Of a stretch of DNA of 35,624 nucleotides, positions 5,705 to 14,849 are shown piece after piece. Below the pieces are notes generated by a model. The model was not told the origin of the DNA. It saw only the letters and a program-made list of their open reading frames with translations, and ran no database searches. Positions within the stretch are counted from its first letter, which is position 1. Every line of letters starts with the position of its first letter. Position numbers and translations under genes: made by a program. This DNA comes from a virus: the IMG/VR virus record IMGVR_UViG_3300030047_000065, positions 1 through 35,624 of that record; one strand, given 5' to 3'.

Positions 5705-7434
5705 TGTTCATCTTTCTTTTCTTTTTGTTTGAGCAAATAGCTTCCTAACCCGGCAGCAATTGGTGCTGCTGCTAGCGGGCGCATAGAATTACGCCACATA
5801 TAGCTCTCCGGATAGGATAAACTACGTGGGTTAAATACGACATGCACATTTTGTGGAATCAAGCCAGCAGCATACTTCTCTGGATCCGCAAATTGCCAAA
5901 CCTGATCACTTAAGTTCCCTGGATCTACTTGATTTTTATAAATAACAGCATCTTTACCTTGTTTGCGAGCATTCGCTATCTGCAGATTTTGATACTCGTG
6001 TCCACCCTGCTCAAACGGCATATTGGGCACGTATTCAGGTTCGCCCGGCAAAGCTTTATGCCATCCCTCACCCCGCTTATCTATAATTCTAGGGTTTTTG
6101 ATGAATGGTACGTAAGTAGCATATTGTCCCTGGAGCCTAGGATCACCCGCTAATATATTATTGTATACTGTCTGTATATCACTAGATCTATGTTGTTGAT
6201 ATGTATCAGCCCAATCTTCCAACGCTTTAACAGACGAAAACATCTTAGGAAGATTGTCTTTAGTTATTTTACCTGATTGTATTGCTGCCTTTATAGCGTC
6301 ACCATACTGTGGAGTCTCCAGTATAGGGTGACTGTAGCTTTCGGCGCCAATAGTACGATTTGATAACCATTTGGGCTTGTACCATAAACCGCTTGCAGGA
6401 TCCTGGTGGAAATCTAACTCTTCGGCTCCATGAAGCATTTCATCTTCATTGGGGTTCCCTTTATAGGCCATCGTGTATGATGCCTGATCAGGATTAAACG
6501 TTTTAGGGCTCCATCCCGCATATAATTCTCGCTGCACAGACGGATCCACCCCACTCATACGCTCCGCATATAGTTGCCCCTCGGGGGTACGCATATCTGT
6601 AGTATAAGCATTGTTGCCTACTAACAAATCATCAAAAAAAGGATTTTTAGTGGTGCTAGACGGCACAAATCTTGGCTTACCTTCATCAATAAGTTTCTTT
6701 TCAATATCTTTAGATCCAGGTATAGCATCGTAGTTTAATACCTGATAAGTTGGCACACCACCAACATCTTCCGCAGGTATGGTTCTAGGTTTAGGTCCAA
6801 TGTTTAAGTTGGGCGCTTGTAGTGGCGTTCCTGGCCACGGTTCAAACGATGCTTCTGCTCTTGTACTAGGACCGACAAAACCGGTCTTCATGCTTTCGCT
6901 AGCTTCTGGTACTACCTCACGACTAGCAAAATTAGACGCATCCGTCATAGCAGACCTTAAACCAGCATCGGTTAATTCGTCACTACCTTTGGATGCGGGG
7001 ACCGCGTTAAGAGCACCGGATAGCAACGCGTTAGCAATATATTCTTTTGCTGATTTTGTTTTATAGTCGGGGGCCTGCTTGCTGAATGGGTGCATAGAAT
7101 CAAATAAATAGCCACCAAGTCCAGCAGCAATAGACCACGGGACACCAAGTTCTGGAGATGCTAATCCCGCTAGTATTTCACCAGGATGGTCTTTTATATA
7201 TTGACCACCCCTTATCAAATTCTCCCTAGCTAGTGCAGGAACATCAGACAACTGGGGACCCTGCTCTGGGCTAGTATTACTTACATCTTGAGCTATAGGT
7301 AAGTTATAGTTGTGTAGTAACCCACTCAGCAGAGTGTTTCCATGTAATACCTCGCCACCAAGATCTAAGACTGGCCTTCCTTGGTCATCCAGAACCCATC
7401 CAGCACCAGGTATTTGATCTAAGTTGTTATCCAT
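5701..7434 (-). CDS. Large virion-associated or effector protein with ART-like C-terminal region
   Basis: A 577-residue protein. The N-terminal third is rich in Gly, Pro and Asp, with a hydrophobic IAAGLGGYLFDSM at about residues 103-115. The C-terminal region (about 495-560) reads GKDAVIYKNQVDPG, then NVHVVFNPRSLS. This matches the G-x-D-[AG]-V-x-Y-x-N ... F-x-P-x-x-x-S pattern of polyvalent-protein ADP-ribosyltransferase-like domains of phages and mobile elements. The last 30 residues have a hydrophobic LAAAPIAAGLGSYLL followed by a lysine-rich tail. The gene lies late, between fibre genes and lysis genes, and overlaps the holin candidate (ATGA). It may be injected with the DNA or be a virion component. 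The ART assignment is pattern-based; catalytic residues cannot be named with confidence. Confidence 0.5.
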   Translation of the reverse strand: MDNNLDQIPGAGWVLDDQGRPVLDLGGEVLHGNTLLSGLLHNYNLPIAQDVSNTSPEQGPQLSDVPALARENLIRGGQYIKDHPGEILAGLASPELGVPWSIAAGLGGYLFDSMHPFSKQAPDYKTKSAKEYIANALLSGALNAVPASKGSDELTDAGLRSAMTDASNFASREVVPEASESMKTGFVGPSTRAEASFEPWPGTPLQAPNLNIGPKPRTIPAEDVGGVPTYQVLNYDAIPGSKDIEKKLIDEGKPRFVPSSTTKNPFFDDLLVGNNAYTTDMRTPEGQLYAERMSGVDPSVQRELYAGWSPKTFNPDQASYTMAYKGNPNEDEMLHGAEELDFHQDPASGLWYKPKWLSNRTIGAESYSHPILETPQYGDAIKAAIQSGKITKDNLPKMFSSVKALEDWADTYQQHRSSDIQTVYNNILAGDPRLQGQYATYVPFIKNPRIIDKRGEGWHKALPGEPEYVPNMPFEQGGHEYQNLQIANARKQGKDAVIYKNQVDPGNLSDQVWQFADPEKYAAGLIPQNVHVVFNPRSLSYPESYMWRNSMRPLAAAPIAAGLGSYLLKQKEKKDEQ

Positions 7435-7436
7435 AA

Positions 7437-7766
7437 TTAATTACCAGCAGCATTACCATTGGTTAACTTGTATGCTTTTGCTATGTCTGTATAGGTACTT
7501 GAGGCGGCTGCCTTGGCTGTATGTAGATAAGCGCTACTATCAACAGTCCTTGACAAGTCAATCTTTTGCGACTCAGAGCCCAGGTTAAACGCTAGTGAGA
7601 AGACCAGCGCAATGAAAATAACATAATGTTTCCAGTCAAACAGTTGCGGCTTTTTTTGTTTCAATTCTGCCACTTCTTGGCGAACATCAGCAATATCAGA
7701 CCGCAAATCATCTCTTACACTGTTTACTAGAGCAACAATTAGCTGGGTTGAGTCATTGCCTGGCAT
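7437..7766 (-). CDS. Single-pass membrane protein with coiled coil, lysis-associated candidate
   Basis: A 109-residue protein. Residues 1-42 form a coiled-coil-like helix (VRDDLRSDIADVRQEVAELK). WKHYVIFIALVFSLAFNLGS (about 45-64) is a clear transmembrane segment, followed by a polar Ala/Ser/Thr-rich C-terminal part. An N-terminal coil, one membrane span and a polar tail is seen in phage spanin-like and holin-associated proteins. It is immediately downstream of the 46-aa basic protein (TAAATG) and upstream of the 577-aa protein, within the late operon leading to the endolysin. Role in lysis is inferred from position and topology. Confidence 0.6.
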   Translation of the reverse strand: MPGNDSTQLIVALVNSVRDDLRSDIADVRQEVAELKQKKPQLFDWKHYVIFIALVFSLAFNLGSESQKIDLSRTVDSSAYLHTAKAAASSTYTDIAKAYKLTNGNAAGN

Positions 7767-7907
7767 TTATCTCGTCTTAACCTTTCTTTTATCTGCATCG
7801 ACAAACTCCTTGCCTACCTTTTGGGGTATGCTACCCTTCTTAGCAAATTTAGAGTTATGCGCCACAGCCTCCATTAACTTATGCTGTGATTTTAACTTAC
7901 TTGGCAC
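7767..7907 (-). CDS. Small basic phage protein (MPSK...QHKLM family), GTG start
   Basis: A 46-residue protein beginning MPSKLKSQHKLMEAVAHNSK and containing FAKKGSIPQKVGKEF, a pattern widely conserved in tailed phages near tail and lysis genes (function unknown, strongly basic). The start is GTG at 7907: a TGA is in frame just upstream, and AAGGTG precedes the GTG by about 5 bases. It overlaps the end of the 58-aa gene by 11 bases. The very short intergenic spacing and family resemblance make this a real gene despite its size. Confidence 0.75.
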   Translation of the reverse strand: MPSKLKSQHKLMEAVAHNSKFAKKGSIPQKVGKEFVDADKRKVKTR

Positions 7908-8073
7908 GTTTCACCTTCGCGTTATGGGCTTTACGACCCTTTTCGTCGGCCTTCATATCAGCCTTGGAGCCCTCTTTCGCATGTGGACCACCTTTTTTAT
8001 CTAGCTTGGCGTCCTGTTTAGAGTTCTCCCAATCCTTATGTGTCTTAATGATTTTTCCGTGAAAGTCTTTCAT
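7897..8073 (-). CDS. Small lysine-rich protein, 58 aa
   Basis: A 58-residue, highly charged protein (about 30% Lys) with the repetitive pattern KQDAKLDKKGGPHAKEGSKA, then DMKADEKGRKAHNAK. It has no hydrophobic segment and is probably disordered in isolation. GGA lies about 6 bases upstream of the ATG at 8073. It is embedded in the late operon between the fibre-associated gene and the 46-aa basic protein, overlapping the latter. The composition suggests nucleic acid binding or a virion-associated packing role, but this is only a guess. Confidence 0.65.
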   Translation of the reverse strand: MKDFHGKIIKTHKDWENSKQDAKLDKKGGPHAKEGSKADMKADEKGRKAHNAKVKRAK

Positions 8074-8084
8074 GCTATATCCTT

Positions 8085-8849
8085 TTACTCTGCATATCCC
8101 GCTTCAAGCCCAATCAATAGAGCTGCAGCAGTTGGTGTTATTGTTAAGGACAAAGCTTGTGCATTTGCCCAGTCTGTGAATGCTACCTTTGTGACAAGCA
8201 CGGCAGCGGCATTATCTACAAGCGTATTGCGCTGTAGATATATGTAGTTATTTGTTTGATCTAGAATAAACTCCAATTTGCGTATCTGTTGCTGACCTGT
8301 AGTAGTACCAGTATAAAGTGTAGTTGTACCAAGCTTAAGTGTTAAAGTCCAACTAGTAGATGCTGTAGGGCAGTAGATGTTGTAGTTAAGAGCAAACTTA
8401 ATCGTCTTACCTGTCAGTGGTGGCACAATTTTGAATCCTTGTGTAGATACTGCACTAATAATATCAGTAGCAGTACCAGCAGGCAGCGATAGTGGAGTAT
8501 AGTTGTAAAGAGTCCGTTCAACCAGAGCAGAATTATTACTAGAATCAGCATTGATAGAGTTAATAGTAACGCTAACTGTATTGCCATTAGAGTTAACTAA
8601 ACTTACTCCCAATCTGCCCACCACACCTGTTAAGGTCAGCGCTATAGAAGAATTAGCACCATAGTTTGTGACAGGAACAGAGGTTATCGTTGATATGTGA
8701 CCATTCTGGCTTGACACAATATCATACCCGAAAGCGTCTGTAGTAAGATTAGTTATGGTTACAATAGCGTCATATATGGCATACTCAGTACCATACCAGA
8801 CGTAATCTGTAGATGTCGTTGATTGATTAATTAGTGTCACATTAGCCAT
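8085..8849 (-). CDS. Virion/fibre-associated beta-rich protein, 254 aa
   Basis: A 254-residue protein rich in Thr, Ser, Asn and small hydrophobics, with alternating patterns typical of beta-structured phage surface proteins (ITNLTTDAFGYDIVSS; LPAGTATDIISAV). Its C-terminus, SLTITPTAAALLIGLEAGYAE, looks like a self-assembly or cap segment. The ATG at 8849 has GGAGGG about 7 bases upstream. It follows the fibre genes in one late operon, so a receptor-binding complex or head decoration role is likely. No enzyme motif was recognised. Confidence 0.6.
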   Translation of the reverse strand: MANVTLINQSTTSTDYVWYGTEYAIYDAIVTITNLTTDAFGYDIVSSQNGHISTITSVPVTNYGANSSIALTLTGVVGRLGVSLVNSNGNTVSVTINSINADSSNNSALVERTLYNYTPLSLPAGTATDIISAVSTQGFKIVPPLTGKTIKFALNYNIYCPTASTSWTLTLKLGTTTLYTGTTTGQQQIRKLEFILDQTNNYIYLQRNTLVDNAAAVLVTKVAFTDWANAQALSLTITPTAAALLIGLEAGYAE

Positions 8850-8861
8850 GATGCCCTCCAG

Positions 8862-9440
8862 TTAAGCTGATACAACGTTTAAGTAAATATTGCCTATGTC
8901 AGACGCCGTGAATGACATGCTAGCCGATGCACTGAATGCCCAGTCAGGAGCATACCCAGGACAGTCACATGTACCACTCAAAGTATATTGATCTACATAC
9001 CGTTCACCAACATAAAAATAGTAAGTAGTGCCTGCTATCAGTGCTGGTTTGGTTGTATATGTTTTTGTTATTAGTTGTTGCTGATAAGTGCCTGTAGTAG
9101 CACCAGCCGTCACTGTTATTCCAGTTGTTCCAGAGAAACAAGCATTAGTTACAGGTATTAGATTACCACCCGATAACGTCCATATACCACACACACCGTT
9201 ATTGAGGGTAGCAATGTTGGAAATGCGCGAAAAGGAGGAGACGCTTATGTTTGTTGCTGGTTTATATGCAGCCACATAAGTGTTACCTGATGTCATTTTG
9301 ATCCATGTAGATGTCGTCGGTGCTGTCCATACTTTTGTGCTGCCTAGATATACACTCTTAGCAACACTTGATCCGAGAGCAAGATTTGAAACGCTATGCT
9401 GTACGCCGGATCCATCTACATATACAAGTGATGCTGTCAT
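8862..9440 (-). CDS. Virion/fibre-associated protein, 192 aa
   Basis: A 192-residue protein rich in Ser, Thr, Ala and Tyr. The N-terminus (MTASLVYVDGSGVQHSV, then VYLGSTKVW) resembles the short beta modules at the start of many phage tail proteins. The middle part has paired glycines and aromatics (YYFYVGERYVDQY) and a CDCPG motif. No catalytic signature is seen. It overlaps no gene but starts one base after the preceding stop (TAA-T-ATG), indicating coupling. Likely part of the adsorption apparatus. Confidence 0.55.
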   Translation of the reverse strand: MTASLVYVDGSGVQHSVSNLALGSSVAKSVYLGSTKVWTAPTTSTWIKMTSGNTYVAAYKPATNISVSSFSRISNIATLNNGVCGIWTLSGGNLIPVTNACFSGTTGITVTAGATTGTYQQQLITKTYTTKPALIAGTTYYFYVGERYVDQYTLSGTCDCPGYAPDWAFSASASMSFTASDIGNIYLNVVSA

Positions 9441-9441
9441 A

Positions 9442-9645
9442 TTAGGTCGTCACTATGTAGAGAGTATTGGCCACTGGAGATCCCGGCATTGTGGTAACGA
9501 CACTAATACTGCTAAATCCCTGCGGACCTTGAGCACCAGCAGCACCTTGTGCTCCTTGGACGCCAGTTCCAGCGGATCCTTGTGGTCCCTGAGGACCTTG
9601 AACTCCAGCACCTGCAATTAGTGTAGTACCACGTCTAAAACTCAT
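9442..9645 (-). CDS. Short collagen-like protein, 67 aa
   Basis: A 67-residue protein: a short head (MSFRRGTTLIAG), then about ten Gly-X-Y triplets of the type GPQGPQGSAGTGVQGAQG, then a short tail ending in NTLYIVTT. It mirrors the architecture of the larger collagen-like protein at 10681-11718, whose C-terminus NNALWLVVSA is similar. Collagen-like triplets in phage fibres form trimeric stalks. AGGT lies upstream of the ATG. It is either a separate fibre adaptor or a degenerate duplicate of the long one. Confidence 0.7.
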   Translation of the reverse strand: MSFRRGTTLIAGAGVQGPQGPQGSAGTGVQGAQGAAGAQGPQGFSSISVVTTMPGSPVANTLYIVTT

Positions 9646-9655
9646 ATTATTTTAC

Positions 9656-10684
9656 CTATTTCCAAGAACTATTTATTCCGCCATATGGTGTAGCAAGTTT
9701 CCACGTACCGTTCACACCAACATAAGCTGATGTGACTGGTTTCCATGTTGCATTGCTGTAGATATATAGTTGTTTTGTTGGCGTAACCGCAGGCACCGAT
9801 CCAAGAGTAAGCTCGTCACCAGATATCCATATGTTATCTTTTGCGTCAACAATGCCAGAGAACTGCGCACCACTCCAGGTAGCTGTATACTCAAGTGTAA
9901 ACAAGCTAAAATTAGTTGTACTGTAGACCTGACGTGCATAGTTTGATAGATAATACCTACCATCATTATCTGGGAAGCAGCCCCACCACTGTTTAGTTAA
10001 TCCAACATCTGCGCCTGTATAGCTGCCTGTTGTTCCATTGAACACATATGATGTATCAAATATAGGGGCATAATATCTGCTCCCTATTAAAGCAAACTGA
10101 GTATAAGCATACCCTCCGTAGCCTGAGGTTGACCAACTTGCTCCATTATCAGAGCTATAATACATGTTAGAATTACTATTACCAGTAGATGTACCTATTG
10201 ACGCCCATATAATACCAGATGACGTGTGCCGTATGCAAGATACTGTAAGAGATTGTGCATTAACAGGTATATTATTAGATGTATCGGTCCAAGTAAGACC
10301 ATTGTTTACACTTTTATAAATATGACTATCATAACATCCAAAATAAATAGATCCATCTGAAGTCTGGTCACAGCAGTTTATACTAGCAGGGAAAGCTGTT
10401 GTTGTTGTAGTCCATGTAGCGCCATAATCATCAGAAAAACAATATGTACCCGAACTAGAAAAGCCCAATACACGCCCTGTTGATGTTACAAATCCGCTGT
10501 TCCACGCTTGTAATGGAGCTGTTGTTAAATCAGTCCAAGTTACTCCATTATCCAGTGTTTTCTTTACAGCGTTAGCTGATGTAGACGGAAACACATAAAC
10601 AATATTATTAGTATAATCTACGGCGGGGCACTGCTCTGTGCGGAATGTAAGAGGTGTACTCCATGTTCTTACGGGGGCCGTCAT
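9656..10684 (-). CDS. Asp-box (sialidase/BNR-type) beta-propeller fibre protein
   Basis: A 342-residue protein with at least four Asp-box motifs (S/T-x-D/N-x-G-x-T/S-W): TLDNGVTW, SDDYGATW, SVNNGLTW and SSDNGASW. These mark the beta-hairpins of a propeller, as in sialidases and many phage carbohydrate-binding proteins. The C-terminal 40 residues carry the repeated pattern ATWKPVTSAY / GTWKLATPYG / SSWK seen at fibre ends. It starts in a TGCATGA overlap with the upstream collagen-like gene, so the two are probably made together as stalk and head. No sialidase catalytic arginine triad was confirmed, so binding rather than cleavage is the safer guess. Confidence 0.65.
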   Translation of the reverse strand: MTAPVRTWSTPLTFRTEQCPAVDYTNNIVYVFPSTSANAVKKTLDNGVTWTDLTTAPLQAWNSGFVTSTGRVLGFSSSGTYCFSDDYGATWTTTTTAFPASINCCDQTSDGSIYFGCYDSHIYKSVNNGLTWTDTSNNIPVNAQSLTVSCIRHTSSGIIWASIGTSTGNSNSNMYYSSDNGASWSTSGYGGYAYTQFALIGSRYYAPIFDTSYVFNGTTGSYTGADVGLTKQWWGCFPDNDGRYYLSNYARQVYSTTNFSLFTLEYTATWSGAQFSGIVDAKDNIWISGDELTLGSVPAVTPTKQLYIYSNATWKPVTSAYVGVNGTWKLATPYGGINSSWK

Positions 10685-11718
10685 GCACTCACCACCAGCC
10701 AGAGAGCATTATTAGCTGGAGTACCTGTAGGAGCAGACGTAGAAACAGTAATGTTAGCATTACCTATAGTTCCTTGATTACCTTGGCTGCCTTGTGCTCC
10801 AACAGATCCCTGACTGCCTGTAGCTCCTTGAACTCCTTGCTTTCCTTGCACACCTTGTGCTCCTGTTGCTCCTGTTGCTCCTTGAGGTCCTTGAGGTCCT
10901 TGAGGTCCTTGAGCACCACTTCCACCACCACTAGTGTCATCAGTTATGTAATAGTCAGTTGTAGATGACCACGATCCAAGCGCATTATATTGAGCAAGAG
11001 TACCAACCCACTCTGAAGATCCACCAGCAGCACCCTGAGGACCTTGCGTACCAGCCGCACCTTGAACACCTGCTGAACCCTGCGCGCCTTGAACTCCGGT
11101 ACCAGCCGCACCTTGCGGTCCAGTAGCTCCCTGATTTCCCTGAGCACCTGCAGCACCTTGGCTACCGTTAGTGCCAGCTATACCTTGATTACCTTGGTTA
11201 CCTTGAGATCCATTAGCACCTTGGGGACCTTGAGCACCGGCAGTACCAGAACTGCCCTGAGAACCCGTAGCTCCAGTAGCACCTTGAACACCCTGAGGTC
11301 CTTGAGGTCCATTACCTGATCCAATAGGACCTTGATTACCTTGGTTACCTTGTGCTCCAACAGATCCTTGCGGTCCTTGAATACCGGTAGTACCATTTGA
11401 TCCTGCCACGCCTTGAGGTCCTTGAACGCCAACTCCAGCAGTTCCCTGGGGTCCTTGAGTACCTTGGTATCCTGTACCACTTCCAGAGTAATATGGGTAC
11501 CATGCTCCAGGAGTAGTACCTGTAATAACACGAGCCTTAAAAGCCGCCTGATTACCATCTACAGCAGCAATTTGTACTGTCTCTCCGAGAATAGCATCTG
11601 TAGACACCCACCCATCAGATAAATATCTCCAAGTTTTACCTGTATCCAAAGCAACAGCAGTTGAGTTAACTGCTGGTGTAGTTGTCAATAGCTTAGTCTC
11701 TTTTTCAAAGGTCACCAT
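10681..11718 (-). CDS. Collagen-like fibre protein (Gly-X-Y repeats)
   Basis: A 345-residue protein. The N-terminal ~80 residues are a globular module (KTWRYLSDGWVSTDAILGE). Residues from about 84 to 236 are almost continuous Gly-X-Y triplets rich in GPQG, GNQG and GAQG. A short insert with SSEWVGTLAQYNALGSW follows, then a second Gly-X-Y run (about 276-322) and a C-terminal NNALWLVVSA. This predicts a trimeric stalk with a globular interruption. The DNA carries matching short tandem repeats, so length may vary between isolates. GGAGGCT lies upstream of the ATG. It is coupled to the Asp-box protein by a four-base overlap. Confidence 0.75.
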   Translation of the reverse strand: MVTFEKETKLLTTTPAVNSTAVALDTGKTWRYLSDGWVSTDAILGETVQIAAVDGNQAAFKARVITGTTPGAWYPYYSGSGTGYQGTQGPQGTAGVGVQGPQGVAGSNGTTGIQGPQGSVGAQGNQGNQGPIGSGNGPQGPQGVQGATGATGSQGSSGTAGAQGPQGANGSQGNQGNQGIAGTNGSQGAAGAQGNQGATGPQGAAGTGVQGAQGSAGVQGAAGTQGPQGAAGGSSEWVGTLAQYNALGSWSSTTDYYITDDTSGGGSGAQGPQGPQGPQGATGATGAQGVQGKQGVQGATGSQGSVGAQGSQGNQGTIGNANITVSTSAPTGTPANNALWLVVSA

Positions 11719-11720
11719 GA

Positions 11721-14700
11721 TTAAGCCTCCAGCTTAATGAAGTATCTTGTTAGTGTCTCTTGTACCGAAGTAAAGGATGTGGGTACCACTGAAGACGTAA
11801 GGTTATCCTTCTTAAGAGACAAGAAGTATGGCGATATGTCGTTGAATAGTGCAGATGCTGTGAGACCACCAATACTTGCCCCAGTGCTGTTGGTAACAAA
11901 GCCTAGATAGTATCTACCCCCAGGCAAAGTTAGTGCGGTAGATAGGGAGTCACAATTACCATAGATAAAGCCGGGTGTGGTTATACCAACATTATTACTG
12001 TATGCCAGAGTATTGTATGTAGACGTTGACGAGCTATACTGGCCTAGCGTGAAGTGAAATGTATCTGATGAAGACCCTGCTTGCCCTAAGACGGCAGTGA
12101 ATCTGCTTGTTGGCGATATAGTAAACCCAGATTCCAGGTCAAACCCCGTCCAATATAGGCTCCATTGCTGTGGTGAGAAGACAATGGCACTCTGGATTAA
12201 AGCCTTTGAATATGTATCTACAACAAGCAGGGAAGATCCACCACCACTCGGTGTGCGTGGTTCCCACTTACTGTCAGCATCAATCCATGTTAATACTTGG
12301 TTGTTGATTCTACTGGCAACAGAAACATCGGCAAGATCGCTTAGATGTAGATTCTTCCCAATGTCAGCGCTGCTACTTGGTACTATTTTGCCATTTTCAT
12401 CTGTACCAAATACAGAAGTACTGGGCATATCTACCAAAAATGCGTCACCAGATACTCCTAAGCCTTTTTCACATACGAGCCTCTTGTGAGATGGTATACT
12501 ATCCACAAGCAACTCAAATATCAGCGGTGTAGAGTTATACATGTTGGTAACATACCAGTTCATGCCGTCCGACTGAGAGTCCCAGATAGCAAGCGTAGAA
12601 CCAGTACCAGTACCGATACCATCTGTATATTTAGTCCAATGGATGCCATCATCTGAGTAGGCATAAATGGGATCCGAAGCGTGCTGCTTGAGCGCTGTTG
12701 TAGCTACCCACAACCCATAAGCAGACTGTATGCTAGACCACCAAGTATATGGATCGCTAGTTATGTTGCCAAAAGTAGTACCAAGACGATCTACTTTTAC
12801 AGTCCCATAACTGTCAGAGGAACTATTACGAACATAAATAGGTAGTAAGTTAAATGCAGAAGGCGTAAACGTCCCTGTAGTAGCTTCTGATACGTTAGTA
12901 TAGATGCGTCCTGTATCACGATCAATAATGTTGTACGTTCCGTAATGATCAGAACCAACCCCTGAAAATCCAGCACCGTCATAGGTCTGATTGTACTGAT
13001 AGCTATGAGCGGTTATAGTTACAACTAACCCGGATGCAGGTGCAGCAGCAAGACGTACATTAATGGTACTTGTTCCACCGTCATAGGCAACATTGGAAAC
13101 AGTAAGAGAATTTCCACCAGAGTCAACCGCTGTTGCTGATGGCGAGTTGTAAGACTGATATGGTTGACATGCCAACGCAAACGTATCAGATGATCCATCA
13201 CCCGTAATAACACGAACTAAATCGGCATTAGTTCTTGGTGGGTTAGACTTTACTGTAGTTCCCGTACCAGCAATTGTTTCCTTATAGTTTACACCACCAA
13301 GTTGATATCCGGTGTACAAAAATCCACCAGTATTGACTGAACAAATATGTGCTGTATTTTTTGGCAGATTTGGACAAGGTGTCCATACCCAACCAGATGC
13401 CTTGAATGTTCCATCATCATTATAGTTTGCTGGTATATCCTCAAGTAGATATACATAATTATCAACAAATCCACCATACATCCAATAATAATTGCTACCA
13501 TCTTTAATGTAAGCAGCACATGACGCTGCACCCTGAGGTATCCTGCTATACGAAGCATCTGCCGTAAGTAAACTTGTATCTCGTGTAGTAGAGTTATATC
13601 TATCAAATGAGTTGTATATCTCACCTGTGCTACCAAAGGCACACCACACACGCTTGCGAATTTGTGTCCCAGTAGCATTCAGTACATAGGCATAACCTGG
13701 AATGCAAGACCTGCCGTACACAGCACCAGCATCTCCGGTACCAGGATTCCATGCTAGATTATTTCCTTGCGCATCTTTTAGCGTTTTTGCTCGCAGAGAT
13801 GCTCCTATACCTGTAAGTTGGCAAACACCTACTTCATCAGGATAAGCACCAAATAAATCATAGGATGGTGGATTCATTTTGTCTAGAATTTCACCATAAA
13901 TAGTATCCGTATTAACATGCAAACCTAGATGCTTATATGTATTATCAGCGCCTATATCGGATACTACGATATTAACATTCCCTGCAGCATCAGTGTCACC
14001 AATAATTTTGCTAGATAAATATCCTGCAGTAGAGTCTGCTTGATCTACTTTTACTTTTCCACCAATGTCATCAATAGACTGCCACTTATACTGGTCATCA
14101 GAAGAATCATGTATTAAGGCAGATGTTGTATTTGACACAGGTTCCGGAAACTCTTTTACTACCTGTGGATTCCACCAATACTTATCGCCAGATAAAACTA
14201 ATGAATACTCACCTGCAGGCAATGCTGTGAATACAGGTTGATCATTGACATTTATAGGTAGATCAAAATGTGGTGCTAGATTTCTTCTAAGAGTTCTATC
14301 AACATTAATAATTTCAGCACCAGATATTAGATTAACTTCTTTCCACAGATCTTTAGTTGGATCTCCACCATCATAAGATAATAGATACCACAGTGATGTG
14401 CCTGTAGTAAAATTACTCTGCTGCAGTTGGGCCGCAATAGGATACCCATATTTTACCATCATCTCCTTGTCCGTATTGGAAAGCAAGGTAGCGTCCATTT
14501 CTGGTGGTTTTGGGTATGATTCTAAGCAGATAAACCAAGTGAAGAACCTATGCAAATCTACATCTGATGTAGATCCTCCTCCGCCAGCTTGTACGTTATC
14601 ACGCGTATAAAGAAGGGAGCCATCTGCGTCCTTAAGAACAACAAGATACAAACCAGATTCTGGATATATCTGTGGCATAGTGCCAGAAGCATCCAATGTA

Positions 14701-14849
14701 ATTGGATTTGGTGCCACTACAGTATTAGCAACATCATACCATATATTTTTAGGCGTCGTGGTAGATCCAGCAACGAAGAACTCTACAGTTCCTCCAGAAA
14801 CCGGCCTGCCCTTAAATGTAAACTGTTCTAGGTACCATCCAAAGTTCAT
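11721..14849 (-). CDS. Large receptor-binding protein / tail fibre
   Basis: A 1042-residue protein. The first ~90 residues form an anchor module (KGRPVSGGTVEFFVAG, NPITLDASGTMPQIYPESG, LYLVVLKDADG, then GGGG) that resembles residues 1-95 of the spike encoded next. The middle has Asp-box-like SDDGIHWTKY and many beta-type Ser/Thr/Tyr-rich stretches. The C-terminal ~150 residues are distinct. This is the layout of an adsorption fibre: conserved virion anchor, variable body, receptor-binding tip. The start is ATG 14849, not the upstream in-frame MLYIC extension, because the latter overlaps the late promoter CTATATA (14855-14861). The promoter is identical to the spike's over at least 12 bases. 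Confidence 0.75.
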   Translation of the reverse strand: MNFGWYLEQFTFKGRPVSGGTVEFFVAGSTTTPKNIWYDVANTVVAPNPITLDASGTMPQIYPESGLYLVVLKDADGSLLYTRDNVQAGGGGSTSDVDLHRFFTWFICLESYPKPPEMDATLLSNTDKEMMVKYGYPIAAQLQQSNFTTGTSLWYLLSYDGGDPTKDLWKEVNLISGAEIINVDRTLRRNLAPHFDLPINVNDQPVFTALPAGEYSLVLSGDKYWWNPQVVKEFPEPVSNTTSALIHDSSDDQYKWQSIDDIGGKVKVDQADSTAGYLSSKIIGDTDAAGNVNIVVSDIGADNTYKHLGLHVNTDTIYGEILDKMNPPSYDLFGAYPDEVGVCQLTGIGASLRAKTLKDAQGNNLAWNPGTGDAGAVYGRSCIPGYAYVLNATGTQIRKRVWCAFGSTGEIYNSFDRYNSTTRDTSLLTADASYSRIPQGAASCAAYIKDGSNYYWMYGGFVDNYVYLLEDIPANYNDDGTFKASGWVWTPCPNLPKNTAHICSVNTGGFLYTGYQLGGVNYKETIAGTGTTVKSNPPRTNADLVRVITGDGSSDTFALACQPYQSYNSPSATAVDSGGNSLTVSNVAYDGGTSTINVRLAAAPASGLVVTITAHSYQYNQTYDGAGFSGVGSDHYGTYNIIDRDTGRIYTNVSEATTGTFTPSAFNLLPIYVRNSSSDSYGTVKVDRLGTTFGNITSDPYTWWSSIQSAYGLWVATTALKQHASDPIYAYSDDGIHWTKYTDGIGTGTGSTLAIWDSQSDGMNWYVTNMYNSTPLIFELLVDSIPSHKRLVCEKGLGVSGDAFLVDMPSTSVFGTDENGKIVPSSSADIGKNLHLSDLADVSVASRINNQVLTWIDADSKWEPRTPSGGGSSLLVVDTYSKALIQSAIVFSPQQWSLYWTGFDLESGFTISPTSRFTAVLGQAGSSSDTFHFTLGQYSSSTSTYNTLAYSNNVGITTPGFIYGNCDSLSTALTLPGGRYYLGFVTNSTGASIGGLTASALFNDISPYFLSLKKDNLTSSVVPTSFTSVQETLTRYFIKLEA

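Noticed and set aside
9763-9769. Minus-strand CTATATA inside the Asp-box gene (also 32643-32649 in the sigma gene, and plus strand 730-736)
   Set aside because: They lie within coding sequence and lack an ATG at the 5-6 base distance; treated as chance matches.
10780-11480. Short tandem repeats resembling a CRISPR-like array
   Set aside because: They encode Gly-X-Y triplets of a collagen-like protein, with no regular spacers.
10654-11622. Plus-strand ORFs rich in Ser/Thr/Leu opposite the collagen-like gene
   Set aside because: Antisense shadows produced by the repetitive GC pattern of the collagen-like coding sequence.
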